From contig NZ_JAUSYQ010000002.1 of the NCBI RefSeq assembly GCF_030816965.1, forward strand, positions 9,104,001 through 9,168,000: a DNA stretch of 64,000 bases. Direction: 5' to 3'. The notes beneath the pieces are model-generated. The model was not told the DNA's origin. It saw only the letters and a list, made by a program, of their open reading frames with translations, and did no database searches. The translations under genes were made by a program, and so were the position numbers. The first letter of the stretch is position 1. The number at the start of each line of letters is the position of its first letter. Source of the DNA: Streptomyces canus (GTDB taxonomy: Bacteria; Actinomycetota; Actinomycetes; Streptomycetales; Streptomycetaceae). Positions 1 to 8,463 of this stretch are shown piece by piece.

Positions 1-339
1 TGTCCGCCCGAGTTCAACGAGGCCTTCGCTGCCCAGGCCCTCGACTGCGTCGACGAGCTCGGCATCGACCCCGACCGCGTCGACCCGACCGGCGGCGCGA
101 TCGCGCTGGGCCGCCCGCTCGGCTGCTCGGACGCTCGCATGCTCACGACCCTGCTGCACCGGATGCGACGGACAGGGGCGGCACAGGGGCTGGCGACCGT
201 GTGTGTGGGCGTGGGGCAGGGGAGCGCGATGCTGGTGGAGCGGCACCAGCGGAAGCGCGCCAACAGGACCACTCGGCGAGACGGCACTTACCAGACCGCC
301 TACCTGCACCTAGCATCGGTCTCCGCATGGACACGATGA
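1..339 (+). CDS. Thiolase (acyl-CoA acetyltransferase), C-terminal part, probably decayed
   Basis: The frame is open from base 1 and ends at TGA 337-339; the N-terminus lies outside the window. Thiolases condense or cleave acyl-CoA in beta-oxidation and ketoadipate or acetoacetyl-CoA metabolism. Visible family motifs are NEAFA and the C-terminal active-site cysteine motif CVGVGQG. The usual GHPLG motif, whose histidine is catalytic, reads GRPLG here, and the following CSGAR reads CSDAR. Family members normally stop just after the LVER that follows the Cys motif; this frame runs about 30 residues further and overlaps the next start by 13 nt. Substitution of the catalytic His plus a lost stop suggest an inactive or decaying copy. 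The family call is firm; activity is doubtful. Confidence 0.8.
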   Translation, partial: CPPEFNEAFAAQALDCVDELGIDPDRVDPTGGAIALGRPLGCSDARMLTTLLHRMRRTGAAQGLATVCVGVGQGSAMLVERHQRKRANRTTRRDGTYQTAYLHLASVSAWTR

Positions 340-1100
340 CGCTCTGGCACATTTCCGGTTGGGGGTTCGCCGCGCTCGCCGCCGCGGCGGTGCTCGTCGG
401 CTTCTCCAAGACGGCCGTGAGCGGTGCCAACACGGTCAGCCTCGCGATCTTCGCCGCCGTGCTGCCCGCCCGCGCCTCCACCGGCGCCCTGCTGCCGATC
501 CTGATCGCCGGGGACGTGCTCGCGGTGCTCACCTACCGACGGCACGCCCACTGGCCCACGCTCTGGCGCCTGTTCCCGGCGGTCGCGGTCGGCGTGGTCG
601 CCGGCACGCTGTTCCTGCAATGGGCGGACGACGGGATCGTACGGACGTCGATCGGCGCGATCCTGCTGTTCATGGCCGCAGTGACGCTGTGGCGCCGTCG
701 CGCGGCCGACGCGCCGGAGGAACCCGACGAGGTCGCCACCCGGACGGGCCGCGTCAAGGCCCGTTCCTACGGCGTCCTCGGCGGCTTCACCACCATGGTC
801 GCCAACGCCGGCGGCCCGGTGATGTCGATGTATCTGCTGTCGGCGGGCTTCCGCAAACTCGGCTTCCTCGGCACCTCGGCATTCTTCTTCCTGATCGTCA
901 ACGTCTCCAAAGTGCCCTTCAGCGTCGGCCTGGGCCTGATCGACGGCCACTCGCTACTGCTCGACCTCGCCCTCGTGGCGTTCGTCGTGCCCGGTGCGTT
1001 CCTCGGCAAATGGGCTGTGAACCGGATCAACCAGAGGCTGTTCGAACAGTTGGTGATCGCGGCGACGATCGTGGGCGGCGTACAGCTATTGGTCCACTGA
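327..1100 (+). CDS. TSUP family (TauE/SafE) permease
   Basis: A 257-residue integral membrane protein starting [12 protein letters not shown]. It has seven to eight hydrophobic segments in two repeats, typical in size and layout of TauE/SafE anion exporters, which move sulfite, sulfoacetate or related organosulfur anions across the cytoplasmic membrane. The motif [20 protein letters not shown] begins the second half and is characteristic of the family. The ATG at 327 begins before the first membrane segment and overlaps the thiolase reading frame. The 3' end overlaps the convergent HAD gene by 15 nt. The substrate cannot be told from sequence. Confidence 0.85.
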   Translation: MDTMTLWHISGWGFAALAAAAVLVGFSKTAVSGANTVSLAIFAAVLPARASTGALLPILIAGDVLAVLTYRRHAHWPTLWRLFPAVAVGVVAGTLFLQWADDGIVRTSIGAILLFMAAVTLWRRRAADAPEEPDEVATRTGRVKARSYGVLGGFTTMVANAGGPVMSMYLLSAGFRKLGFLGTSAFFFLIVNVSKVPFSVGLGLIDGHSLLLDLALVAFVVPGAFLGKWAVNRINQRLFEQLVIAATIVGGVQLLVH

Positions 1101-1880
1101 CTCGCCCAGCAGCGCCGGCAGGTCCGCAAACGACTCGACCACGTGGTCAGGTGCGCCACTGGCGGAGCGGTGGGTCTCCGGGAGGTACTTGCCGGTCTTC
1201 ACGAGCACCCCGGTGAGTCCGGCGCGCTGCGCGGCCAGCACGTCCGACTCGATGTCGTCCCCCACCATCAGCGCCTCGTCCGCCCCGACCCCGAGCCGCG
1301 TCAGCGCCGCCTCGAAGAACGCGGGCGACGGCTTGCCGGTGACCTCGGCCTCGGTCCGGGCGGCCTTCTCCAGCCCGGCCAGGAAGGCCCCGGAGTCGAG
1401 CTGGAGCCCGTCGTCGGTACGCCAGTACAGATTGCGGTGCATCGCCACCAGTCGGGCCCCGCGCTGGAGATGTGCGAAGGCCTGGTTCAGCGCCGCGTAG
1501 CCGAACTCGGGGCCGGCGCCCCCGAGGACGACGACATCCACGTCCTCGGACTCGACGCCCACGAGCGTGACGCCCGCGAGATCCTCGGTGATGTCCCCGC
1601 TGTTCAGCAGCGTGCAGCGCGCGCCGGGACAGCGCTCGGCGAGATACGCGGCGGTGACCGAGGGCGCGGTGAGAATGTCCTGCGCCGACACGGTGAATCC
1701 CGCCCCCTTCAGCACCGAGGCGATCGACGCCCGCGTCCGCGAGGTCGTATTGGTCACCAACGCGACGCCGAAACCGGCCTCCCGAACCTCCCGCAACGCC
1801 GCAACCGCCCCCGGCAACGGCTCCCACGACACGGTGAGAACCCCGTCGATGTCGATCAGGACTGCGCGCACGGATGCCAT
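1086..1880 (-). CDS. HAD-IIA family hydrolase (TIGR01458-like phosphatase)
   Basis: 264 residues. HAD motif I is DIDGVL near residue 10, where both Asp form the catalytic pair; motif II is TNTTSR; the C-terminal metal-binding motif is MVGDDIESDV. The cap inserted between motifs II and III places it in subclass IIA, with p-nitrophenylphosphatase- and LHPP-like enzymes. It is a cytosolic phosphomonoesterase of unknown substrate. Start ATG at 1878-1880 places motif I at the usual distance from the N-terminus; upstream in-frame sequence is low-complexity Arg/Ala. It is divergent from cobK across 139 bp. Confidence 0.85.
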   Translation of the reverse strand: MASVRAVLIDIDGVLTVSWEPLPGAVAALREVREAGFGVALVTNTTSRTRASIASVLKGAGFTVSAQDILTAPSVTAAYLAERCPGARCTLLNSGDITEDLAGVTLVGVESEDVDVVVLGGAGPEFGYAALNQAFAHLQRGARLVAMHRNLYWRTDDGLQLDSGAFLAGLEKAARTEAEVTGKPSPAFFEAALTRLGVGADEALMVGDDIESDVLAAQRAGLTGVLVKTGKYLPETHRSASGAPDHVVESFADLPALLGESVDQ

Positions 1881-2019
1881 GCCCGGACGATAACCACGGA
1901 CGGGCGGGAGCGCGCGTCGTCGTGCGTCTCGCACGCCCTGCCCGTAGGGCGCCCGCCGTCGGCCGGCGGTGCGCGCCCGCCGTGTCGACTTCCGCCCCTG
2001 ACCTCGTACGCTACCCGCC

Positions 2020-2766
2020 ATGGCCCCCCACATCCTGATCCTCGGCGGCACCACCGAGGCCCGCGAACTGGCCGCCGTGCTCACGGCGCGGCCGGGAATT
2101 CGCGTCACCACCTCTCTCGCGGGACGGGTGACCCGGCCGGGCGCGGTCGCGGGGGAGGTGCGGATCGGGGGGTTCGGCGGGGCGGCCGGGCTGGCCGACT
2201 GGATGCGGGAGCAGCACGTAGACGCCTTGATCGACGCCACACACCCCTTCGCCCGCGCGATCACCGCCCATGCGGCGCGGGCAGCTGAGGCGACCGGCGT
2301 GCCCTCCGTGGTGTTGCGCCGCCCGAGCTGGCGCCCCGGACCGGGGGACCGCTGGCATCCGGTCGACTCCCTCGACGCGGCCGCCGCGTTGCTGCCGAGC
2401 CTCGGTCGGCGAGTGTTCCTGACCACCGGCCGCATGGAGCTCGCAGTCTTCGCCCACCTCAGCGAACTGCACTTCGTCGTACGGTCGGTTGAGCTGCCCG
2501 AGCCGCCCATGCCCCCGCACACGGAAGTGCTCCTGTCTCGTGGCCCGTTCACGGTGGCCGACGAGTCGACGCTCCTCTACGACCACTGCATCGACGTCCT
2601 GGTGACCAAGGACAGCGGGGGAGCGGCCACGTCCGCCAAACTCACGGCCGCCCGCGAACTGGCCCTGCCCGTAGTGGTCGTACGCCGACCGGCCCTCCCG
2701 GACGGGGTGACCTCCGTGCCGGACGTGGCGGGAGTTCAGCGGTGGCTGGACCTCGTCTCGCCGTGA
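2020..2766 (+). CDS. cobK: Cobalt-precorrin-6A (precorrin-6x) reductase
   Basis: 248 residues beginning MAPHILILGGTTEAREL, the family's N-terminal nucleotide-binding motif. A second family signature is ALIDATHPFARAIT near residue 70, and the C-terminal half has VTKDSGG and PVVVVRRP. CobK/CbiJ uses NADPH to reduce precorrin-6A in the corrin ring pathway (cobalamin biosynthesis, cytosol). Full length for the family. cobF, which acts one step earlier in the aerobic route, lies 1 kb downstream on the opposite strand; the two are separated by a decayed MFS gene. No cobalamin riboswitch was recognised in the 139 bp upstream. Confidence 0.93.
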   Translation: MAPHILILGGTTEARELAAVLTARPGIRVTTSLAGRVTRPGAVAGEVRIGGFGGAAGLADWMREQHVDALIDATHPFARAITAHAARAAEATGVPSVVLRRPSWRPGPGDRWHPVDSLDAAAALLPSLGRRVFLTTGRMELAVFAHLSELHFVVRSVELPEPPMPPHTEVLLSRGPFTVADESTLLYDHCIDVLVTKDSGGAATSAKLTAARELALPVVVVRRPALPDGVTSVPDVAGVQRWLDLVSP

Positions 2767-2791
2767 CGCGGGGAGGCGGCCACGAACCCAC

Positions 2792-3722
2792 TCAGGCGGT
2801 GCTGCTGCCCGCCAACTCCCGCGCCCGCCGCGGCAGCCCGTTGTTCAGGTCCTCCACCAGGAGCCGCTTCGCGATCGTGTCCACCGCCGCCCTCAGGTCC
2901 GTGCCCGAGGGGCGGCCGATGCCCCGCTGGACGCGGTCCGCCAGCCAGTTGCCCCACGCCGTGCCGATGACCTGGGCCGCGCGCCCGCCCGTCCGGGTGT
3001 GCGAGAGGACAGTGCCGTCGCGGGTCGGACAGCCCTCCTCGACCATCCGGCCGAAGACCGGCAGCAGCACGTCGGGCGGCAGACGGCGCGCGGCGATCAT
3101 GCCGAGGCTCGCGTGGCCGACCGTCCGCGCGTGCAGTTCCACCTGCGTCACGGCCCAGGCCCCGGCGACATCGAGCCGGATGTCGGAAACCGTCATGATC
3201 CGGCACGCGGTGTCCAGGTCCGTGCTGCCGAGGAATCTTCCCGACCGAGGCCTCCAGGGTCCGCTGCGAGTCCGCTCCGGACGGTGACGCGGACCCCTCA
3301 CCCATGTCGGTCGAACCGGCCCGCGCGCTGTCGCGCAGTTCGACCTGCTCGAGGAACAGGGCGACGACGAAGCCGAGCGCGGCGACGGCCGGCGGGAGCC
3401 GGTACAGCCCCTCCGGGCTGGTTGCCGCCCTGGTGAAGGCGGCCGCGTCCGACCCGCCACCCACCCGCACCGCGGAGGCGATGCCGTCCTTGGGGTTCGG
3501 GGTCAGGGAGTTGGTGTGGATCGTGCCGAAGACCGCGGTGCCGAAGGAGCTGCCCAGGTGCCCACCAGGGTCTGGTCGCGGGCGGCGAGCAGCATCCCCA
3601 GCATGATCGTCACGAAGACGACATTGCGGCGGCGCGCGTCCAGCACGGGCGGTCGGGCGGCCGCCGGGAGGTGCGGTGTCCTCGGCGACCGTCACAGCGG
3701 CACGATCACACCGCCGGGCCAT
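2792..3722 (-). pseudogene. Remnant of a DHA2-type multidrug MFS transporter (internal deletion, frameshifts)
   Basis: Three pieces of one family lie in order on the minus strand but in different frames. Near 3600-3650 the first membrane segment reads RRNVVFVTIMLGMLLAA followed by DQTLVGT. It then joins directly (about 3550) to the extracellular loop and last membrane segment, SSFGTAVFGTIHTNSL and LGFVVALFLEQVELRDSA. Around 3240-3300 the frame changes again into a soluble tail (TVSDIRLDVAGAWAVTQVEL) that ends at 2792. Actinobacterial EmrB/QacA pumps with this long C-terminal tail are about 650-700 residues, so some 400 residues covering most of the membrane core are gone. Non-functional, with no trace of an insertion sequence. 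Confidence 0.8.
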
Positions 3723-3769
3723 CCGTACATGTCAGGGCCGTCCGCTCGGATGCGGCCCCGGAGGCAGGT

Positions 3770-4543
3770 CTACCGCTGCTTCGGGTCACGGCGCAGCAGA
3801 TACGTGTCCATGATCCAGCCCTTGCGCTCCCGGGCCTCGGCACGCAGCCGCTCGATCCGGGGCGCGGCTTCGGCGATCGGCCCGTGGACGAGGATCTCGT
3901 CCGGCGTGCCTATGTACGCGCCCCAGTAGATGTCGATGTCCTCGTCGGCGTACGCGCGGAAGGCCTGGTGGGCGTCGAGCATCACGACCACGTCGTCCAC
4001 CCCCTCCGGGAAACCCTCGGCGAGACGTCGGCCGGTGGTGATCTGGACGGGCCGCGCGACCCGGTTCAGCCCGGTGCGGTGCCGTGCCACCAGCGCCGAC
4101 ACGCTGCTGATGCCCGGCACGACGTCGTACTCGAAGGACACCGAGCCCCGCTCCAGGATCTCCTCCAAGATGCCGAGCGTGCTGTCGTACAGCGCCGGAT
4201 CCCCCCACACCAGGAACGCGCCGCTCTCCTCCTCGCCCAGCTCCGAGGTGATCAGCCGCTCGTAGATGTCGGCACGGGCGCTGCGCCAGTCCCCGACGGC
4301 GGGGGAGTAGGCGGCGCCGCCCGCACCGCGGTCCCGCTCCGGGTCCCGGGCCTCGACCACCCGGTATGCCCCCTCGGGTATGTGCGCGTCCAGCATGTCC
4401 CGGCGCAGCCGCGTCAGGTCGCTCTTCACCTCGCCCTTGTCCAGGACGAAGAACACGTCCGTGCTCCGCAGCGCCCTCACCGCCTGGAGGGTCAGCTGCT
4501 CGGGGTCGCCCGCGCCGATACCGATGACATGAATCTTTCGCAC
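3770..4543 (-). CDS. cobF: Precorrin-6A synthase (deacetylating)
   Basis: 257 residues. The start is set at GTG 4541-4543, giving VRKIHVIGIGAGDPEQLTL, the glycine-rich N-terminus of tetrapyrrole methylases. An in-frame ATG 48 nt upstream would add an Arg-rich extension. The TP-methylase signature FLVWGDPALYDST lies mid-protein and PGISSVSALVAR follows. CobF uses S-adenosylmethionine to methylate C1 of precorrin-5 and releases the C20 fragment with its methyl group as acetate, forming precorrin-6A in aerobic cobalamin biosynthesis. The length matches the family. cobK, which acts next, is nearby, which supports the assignment. Confidence 0.92.
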   Translation of the reverse strand: MRKIHVIGIGAGDPEQLTLQAVRALRSTDVFFVLDKGEVKSDLTRLRRDMLDAHIPEGAYRVVEARDPERDRGAGGAAYSPAVGDWRSARADIYERLITSELGEEESGAFLVWGDPALYDSTLGILEEILERGSVSFEYDVVPGISSVSALVARHRTGLNRVARPVQITTGRRLAEGFPEGVDDVVVMLDAHQAFRAYADEDIDIYWGAYIGTPDEILVHGPIAEAAPRIERLRAEARERKGWIMDTYLLRRDPKQR

Positions 4544-5024
4544 ACCCCGAGTCTGCCGCACGCCACTGACAGTACGTGCACCGCGTCCCACCAGGGCTGT
4601 CCGGGCAGCCGGGGTCGTGCGGGCGCCCGGGGCCGGGATTGCGCGGGCGGCCGGGGGATGAGGGCGGCCCGTCTCGCAGTGGGTCGGGGGAGGTCTGTAC
4701 GGCGAGCCAGGGCAGCCAGGGTCGTGCGTGTAGTTGGCGGTAGCCGGGGCTGTCCGCGAGGCAGGCGGCAGCGGACGGTGCGGGTGCGGCCGTGGGCCTG
4801 GGATTTGCGTGCGGCCGTGGATCGATGAGGGCTGCGGCGGCAGCCAGAACTGGCCGCGGGGCAGGCGGCAGCCGGTAGTGGCTGAGGCGGCGAACGGCCC
4901 GTCGTGACGCGGCCGGCCGCAACTGCCCAGGGACGCGGGGAACTGCGCGACCGGCCCCCACTCACCCGCACTCGCCCGGCAACCCGACCCGGCACCCCCG
5001 TAGGCGCGGCCGGGTCGACGAGGG
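4544..5024 (+). other. Non-coding stretch with repetitive GC-rich DNA
   Basis: No credible gene: frames here are Arg/Pro/Gly-rich shadows. Short, imperfectly repeated units occur, such as GGCAGCCGGGG, GTCGTGCG and GGGGCAGGCGGCAGCCGG around 4610-4870. Near 4930-4960 lies GGGACGCGGGGAACTGCGCG followed by ACC, which resembles a short dispersed intergenic repeat I recall from many Streptomyces genomes. The 5' region of cobF occupies the left edge. Confidence 0.5.
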
Positions 5025-5543
5025 CTATCCGCGCAACCGCGGTGCCCGTGCCCCCGCGTCGACGCTCGTACCGGTCTCCTCCACGAGGTCCGCGAGCCGC
5101 CGGGCCCAGTCCGCCAGCCCCGCGAGATCCATTCCGTACGGCCGTCCTCTCCCGGCAGCCGACGCGGCCCACTCCTCCACGGCCCCGGCGCCTCGCCGCA
5201 GCAGCCGCGCCCCGCCCGTGACGTTCCCCCGGGCCGCGTGGGTCAGTCCCACGGCGAGCTGGGCCAGCCCCCGCCACAGGGCGCGCTCCTCGTCGGGACC
5301 CGACTTCCAGGCGTCCTCGAAGACCTCGTGCGCATGAAACGGGCGCCCCGCGTCCAGCAGCTGCTGGGCCTCGGCCACGGTTTCCTGTGGGGTGCGCACC
5401 ACGCCCTCCGGCTGCCGGGCGACGCCCTCGGCGCCGTACGGCAATGGCCGCCCGAGCCCGTCCCGCGGCCGGGCGTTGCGCGCCCGCCCCTCGCTGTCCC
5501 GGTCCCGCGCGCCCGTCTGCCGTCCTGAGGATGTACTGGCCAT
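5025..5543 (-). CDS. DUF309 domain protein
   Basis: 172 residues. The DUF309 signature is clear: PFHAHEVFEDAWKSGP around residues 65-80, then ALWRGLAQLAVGLTHAARGN. This all-helical domain occurs in small bacterial and plastid proteins with no assigned reaction; its His/Glu motif (HAHEVFE) may bind metal. The first 50 residues are Arg/Gly-rich and disordered. Start ATG at 5541-5543 is the first Met after the antisense tRNA region; further upstream the frame reads through the tRNA complement and cannot be coding. Confidence 0.8.
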   Translation of the reverse strand: MASTSSGRQTGARDRDSEGRARNARPRDGLGRPLPYGAEGVARQPEGVVRTPQETVAEAQQLLDAGRPFHAHEVFEDAWKSGPDEERALWRGLAQLAVGLTHAARGNVTGGARLLRRGAGAVEEWAASAAGRGRPYGMDLAGLADWARRLADLVEETGTSVDAGARAPRLRG

Positions 5544-5643
5544 ACGTCGATTGTCCCGCGCCCGGCGGCCGCTTCGGCCCCGCCCCCGACGTGGGGTAAA
5601 GTTCTGTACGCGCGTCCACGCGGTCCACCGCGGGGCAGCGCAC

Positions 5644-5717
<74 letters not shown>

Positions 5718-5724
5718 CGGTGCG

Positions 5725-5762
5725 AAGGGTCTTCGCAGGCGAGAGCCTGTGGGGGCCCTTTT
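5725..5762 (+). terminator. Rho-independent-like terminator of tRNA-Pro copy 1
   Basis: AAGGGTCTTCGCAGGC pairs, with several G-T pairs, with GCCTGTGGGGGCCCTT across a GAGA-type loop, followed by TTT. It starts 8 nt after the tRNA. The same element in slightly diverged form lies at 56806-56843, beyond the right end of the island that interrupted the other tRNA-Pro locus. Confidence 0.7.
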
Positions 5763-5968
5763 CGTGTGTTCGGGCACCTCTGGACGGCCTCCACCACGGC
5801 GGCAACCTCGCCGAGGCCTGCGGCGACCTACAGGCGAAGTTCCGGACGGCTCCCGCCCCGGTACCGGTCAGCAAGCGGCTCGGCCCGCCGGCGGGAGGCG
5901 CTCCGCACCGCCTCACCCCCACCCGGGCCGCCATGCGGTCCGGACCCGACGAACCGAGGAACCCCCAC

Positions 5969-7009
5969 ATGACCGACACCGAACGAAACGAGCCCTCCGG
6001 CTTACGGCGGCGCAGTGTCCTGCTCGGCGCAGCCGCCGGTGCGCTCGCCTTGGGCGCAGGCCCCCTGGCGACCCCGGCGCAGGCCGCTTCCTTCGTCAAG
6101 GGCGCCGACGTCAGCTGGCTGCCGCAGATGGAGGCACTGGGCTACTACTGGAACAACAGCGCGGGAGTGAAACAGGACCTGTTCACCATCCTCAAGGGCT
6201 ACGGCATCACCGCGATCAGTCTGCGGACCTGGGTCAACCCGTCCAGCGACCCGGCCAACGGGCACTGCTCCATCGAGGAGACCGCGCAGCTGGCGAAGCG
6301 CGCCAAGGACGCCGGTATGCAGGTCCTCATCGGCTTCCACTTCGGCGACACCTGGAACTCGGTCGGCGTGCAGAACCCGCCGGCGGCCTGGGCGAGCATG
6401 ACCTACAGCCAGATGCTCGACGCCATGTACGACTACGTCTACCACTCGTGCAACATCATCAAGTACTACGGCGTGACGCCTGCCTGGGTGAAGATCGGCA
6501 ACGAGACCAACTCCGGCATCTGCAAACCGGTCGGCAGCATCAGCCGCCCCGCTCAGATGACGGGCCTGCTGAACGCGGCGTACGACATGTCCAAGGACGT
6601 CTTCCCGAACACCCCGGTGATGGTGCACCTGGCCCAGCCGCAGAACCTGGCCGGCATCCAGAACTTCCTCAACGCCTACCGGGACAACGGCGGAAGATGG
6701 GACATCACCGGCCTGTCCTCGTACGCGCAGGGCGGCAACGTGCCCACCGTGCTGGCCAACATGCAGACCATCCAGTCCGGTTACGGCAAGCCGGTCATGC
6801 AGGTGGAGTACGGCGGGCCGGTCGGCAAGCCCACCCAGGTACGCGACTCGCTGAAGGCGTTCATCACCGGGCTGCAGGGTTTCGGCGGTCTGGGCACCTT
6901 CTTCTGGGAGCCCGAGGGCTACCCGTCGTTCAACGGCTACAACAGCTCGGCCTGGGACGAGAGCACACGGCGGCCCACGGCGGCCATGGACGGATTCCTC
7001 AACGGGTGA
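5969..7009 (+). CDS. Secreted arabinogalactan endo-beta-1,4-galactanase (GH53)
   Basis: 346 residues. The N-terminus has a twin-arginine-type signal (LRRRSVLLGAAAGALALGAG) cleaved after TPAQA, so export as a folded protein is expected. The mature GH53 barrel begins SFVKGADVSWLPQMEALG. Catalytic residues are predicted as Glu179 in KIGNETNSG (acid/base) and Glu280 in QVEYGG (nucleophile). GH53 enzymes cut beta-1,4-galactan side chains of pectin (rhamnogalacturonan I). Start ATG 5969 follows GAACCGAGGAAC. The PL9 gene starts 14 nt downstream, so the two form an operon attacking pectin side chains and backbone. Confidence 0.92.
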   Translation: MTDTERNEPSGLRRRSVLLGAAAGALALGAGPLATPAQAASFVKGADVSWLPQMEALGYYWNNSAGVKQDLFTILKGYGITAISLRTWVNPSSDPANGHCSIEETAQLAKRAKDAGMQVLIGFHFGDTWNSVGVQNPPAAWASMTYSQMLDAMYDYVYHSCNIIKYYGVTPAWVKIGNETNSGICKPVGSISRPAQMTGLLNAAYDMSKDVFPNTPVMVHLAQPQNLAGIQNFLNAYRDNGGRWDITGLSSYAQGGNVPTVLANMQTIQSGYGKPVMQVEYGGPVGKPTQVRDSLKAFITGLQGFGGLGTFFWEPEGYPSFNGYNSSAWDESTRRPTAAMDGFLNG

Positions 7010-7023
7010 ACCAGGAGTCAACT

Positions 7024-8364
7024 ATGAGTTCTGGCAAGTTTGTCGGGCGGGCCCTGCTGATCTCGGCGGTCACCCTGAGCCCCTTCGCGATCCCCGCCGG
7101 TTCGGCGGCCGTGAGCAACGCAGTGGCGGCGGCCGCCTATTACGTGGCCCCAGGTGGCAACGACAGTGCCGCGGGCACGCAATCCGCTCCCTGGGCGACG
7201 ATCGCCCATGCGCAGGCCGTGGCCCAGCCGGGCGACACCGTGTACTTCCGGGGCGGCACCTTCCGCTTCACCCGCGCGAACAGCGGCTGTACCAGCCAGA
7301 CGGCCAGGGTCGACGCCATCACCCTGAACAAGAGCGGCAGTTCGGGCAGCCCGATCCGCTACTGGGCCTACCCGGGGGAGAAGCCCGTCTTCGACTTCTC
7401 GGGCATGACGGACGACTGCCGCATCAAGGGCTTCGACGTCACCGGCAGCTGGATCCACCTCAAGGGCCTGGAAGTCACCGGAGTTCCGCAGAACAACAAC
7501 CTCAACCACGAGTCCTGGGGCATCTGGATCTCGGGCAGCAACAACACCTTCGAACAGATCAACACCCACCACCACATGGGCCCCGGCCTGTTCATCCAGA
7601 ACGGCGGCGGCAACCTCGTCCTCAACTCCGACGCGCACGACAACTACGACACCCACTCCTCCAACGGGGCCGGGGAGAACGCAGACGGGTTCGGCGCGCA
7701 CGTCTCGGCGGGCAACCCCGGCAACGTGTTCCGGGGCTGCCGCGCTTGGTGGAACGCCGACGACGGCTTCGACCTCATCAGCGCCTACTCGCCGGTGACC
7801 ATCGAGAACTCCTGGGCGTGGCGCAACGGATACATGCCGGGAACGACCACCGCGGCCGGCAACGGAACCGGCTTCAAGGCGGGCGGCTACGGCGGCGACT
7901 ACGACGCCGGCGCCGTCAAGCACACCGTCCGCACGTCGGTGGCCTTCCTCAACAGGGCGTCGGGGTTCTACGCCAACCACCACCCGGTCGCCAACGACTA
8001 CTTCAACAACACCGGTTACGGCAATCACCCCGACTTCAACATGCTGGGAGTCGACTCGAGCGGCGCCGCCGTCGGCCGGGGCAACCTGCGCAACAACCTC
8101 GCCTACACGGGCACGTTGACGTCGAACATGACCGGTACGAGCGCCGCGAACAACTCGTGGAACCTGGGCATCACCCTGTCGGACGCACAGTTCCAGAGCG
8201 TGTCGACGTCCGGCTGGGACGCGTCCCGCCAGGCCGACGGGAACCTGCCCGCGCTGCCCAGCCTCCGCCCGACGGCCAACAGCACCTTGATCGACAAAGG
8301 CGTGAACGTCGGGCTTCCGTACAAGGGACAGGCCCCGGATCTCGGCGCCTTCGAGATCTCCTGA
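7024..8364 (+). CDS. Secreted pectate lyase, PL9-type right-handed beta-helix
   Basis: 446 residues with a Sec-type signal peptide (about residues 1-37). The mature protein begins AAYYVAPGGNDSAAGTQSAP, the usual opening of PL9 and related beta-helix lyases. The PL9 core is seen in NADGFGAHVSAGNPGNVF and WWNADDGFDLI (residues about 219-252; Asp cluster for calcium), and the candidate catalytic Lys285 lies in GTGFKAGG. PL9 enzymes cleave polygalacturonate by beta-elimination. CCAGGAG precedes the ATG. The gene follows GH53 by 14 nt and is probably co-transcribed. No carbohydrate-binding module is attached. Confidence 0.88.
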   Translation: MSSGKFVGRALLISAVTLSPFAIPAGSAAVSNAVAAAAYYVAPGGNDSAAGTQSAPWATIAHAQAVAQPGDTVYFRGGTFRFTRANSGCTSQTARVDAITLNKSGSSGSPIRYWAYPGEKPVFDFSGMTDDCRIKGFDVTGSWIHLKGLEVTGVPQNNNLNHESWGIWISGSNNTFEQINTHHHMGPGLFIQNGGGNLVLNSDAHDNYDTHSSNGAGENADGFGAHVSAGNPGNVFRGCRAWWNADDGFDLISAYSPVTIENSWAWRNGYMPGTTTAAGNGTGFKAGGYGGDYDAGAVKHTVRTSVAFLNRASGFYANHHPVANDYFNNTGYGNHPDFNMLGVDSSGAAVGRGNLRNNLAYTGTLTSNMTGTSAANNSWNLGITLSDAQFQSVSTSGWDASRQADGNLPALPSLRPTANSTLIDKGVNVGLPYKGQAPDLGAFEIS

Positions 8365-8463
8365 ACAGAGTGCCGTTCCCGGTCAGCCGCCGCTGACGAG
8401 CGCTCCGGCATCGCGCCCCCCCGATCCGGTCGTGTTGTCAGTGGCGGCTGCCATGATCCGACC

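Noticed and set aside
1881..2019. Possible cobalamin riboswitch upstream of cobK
   Set aside because: No B12-box-like sequence or convincing long fold was seen in 139 bp; the region is mostly GC-rich spacer of two divergent genes.
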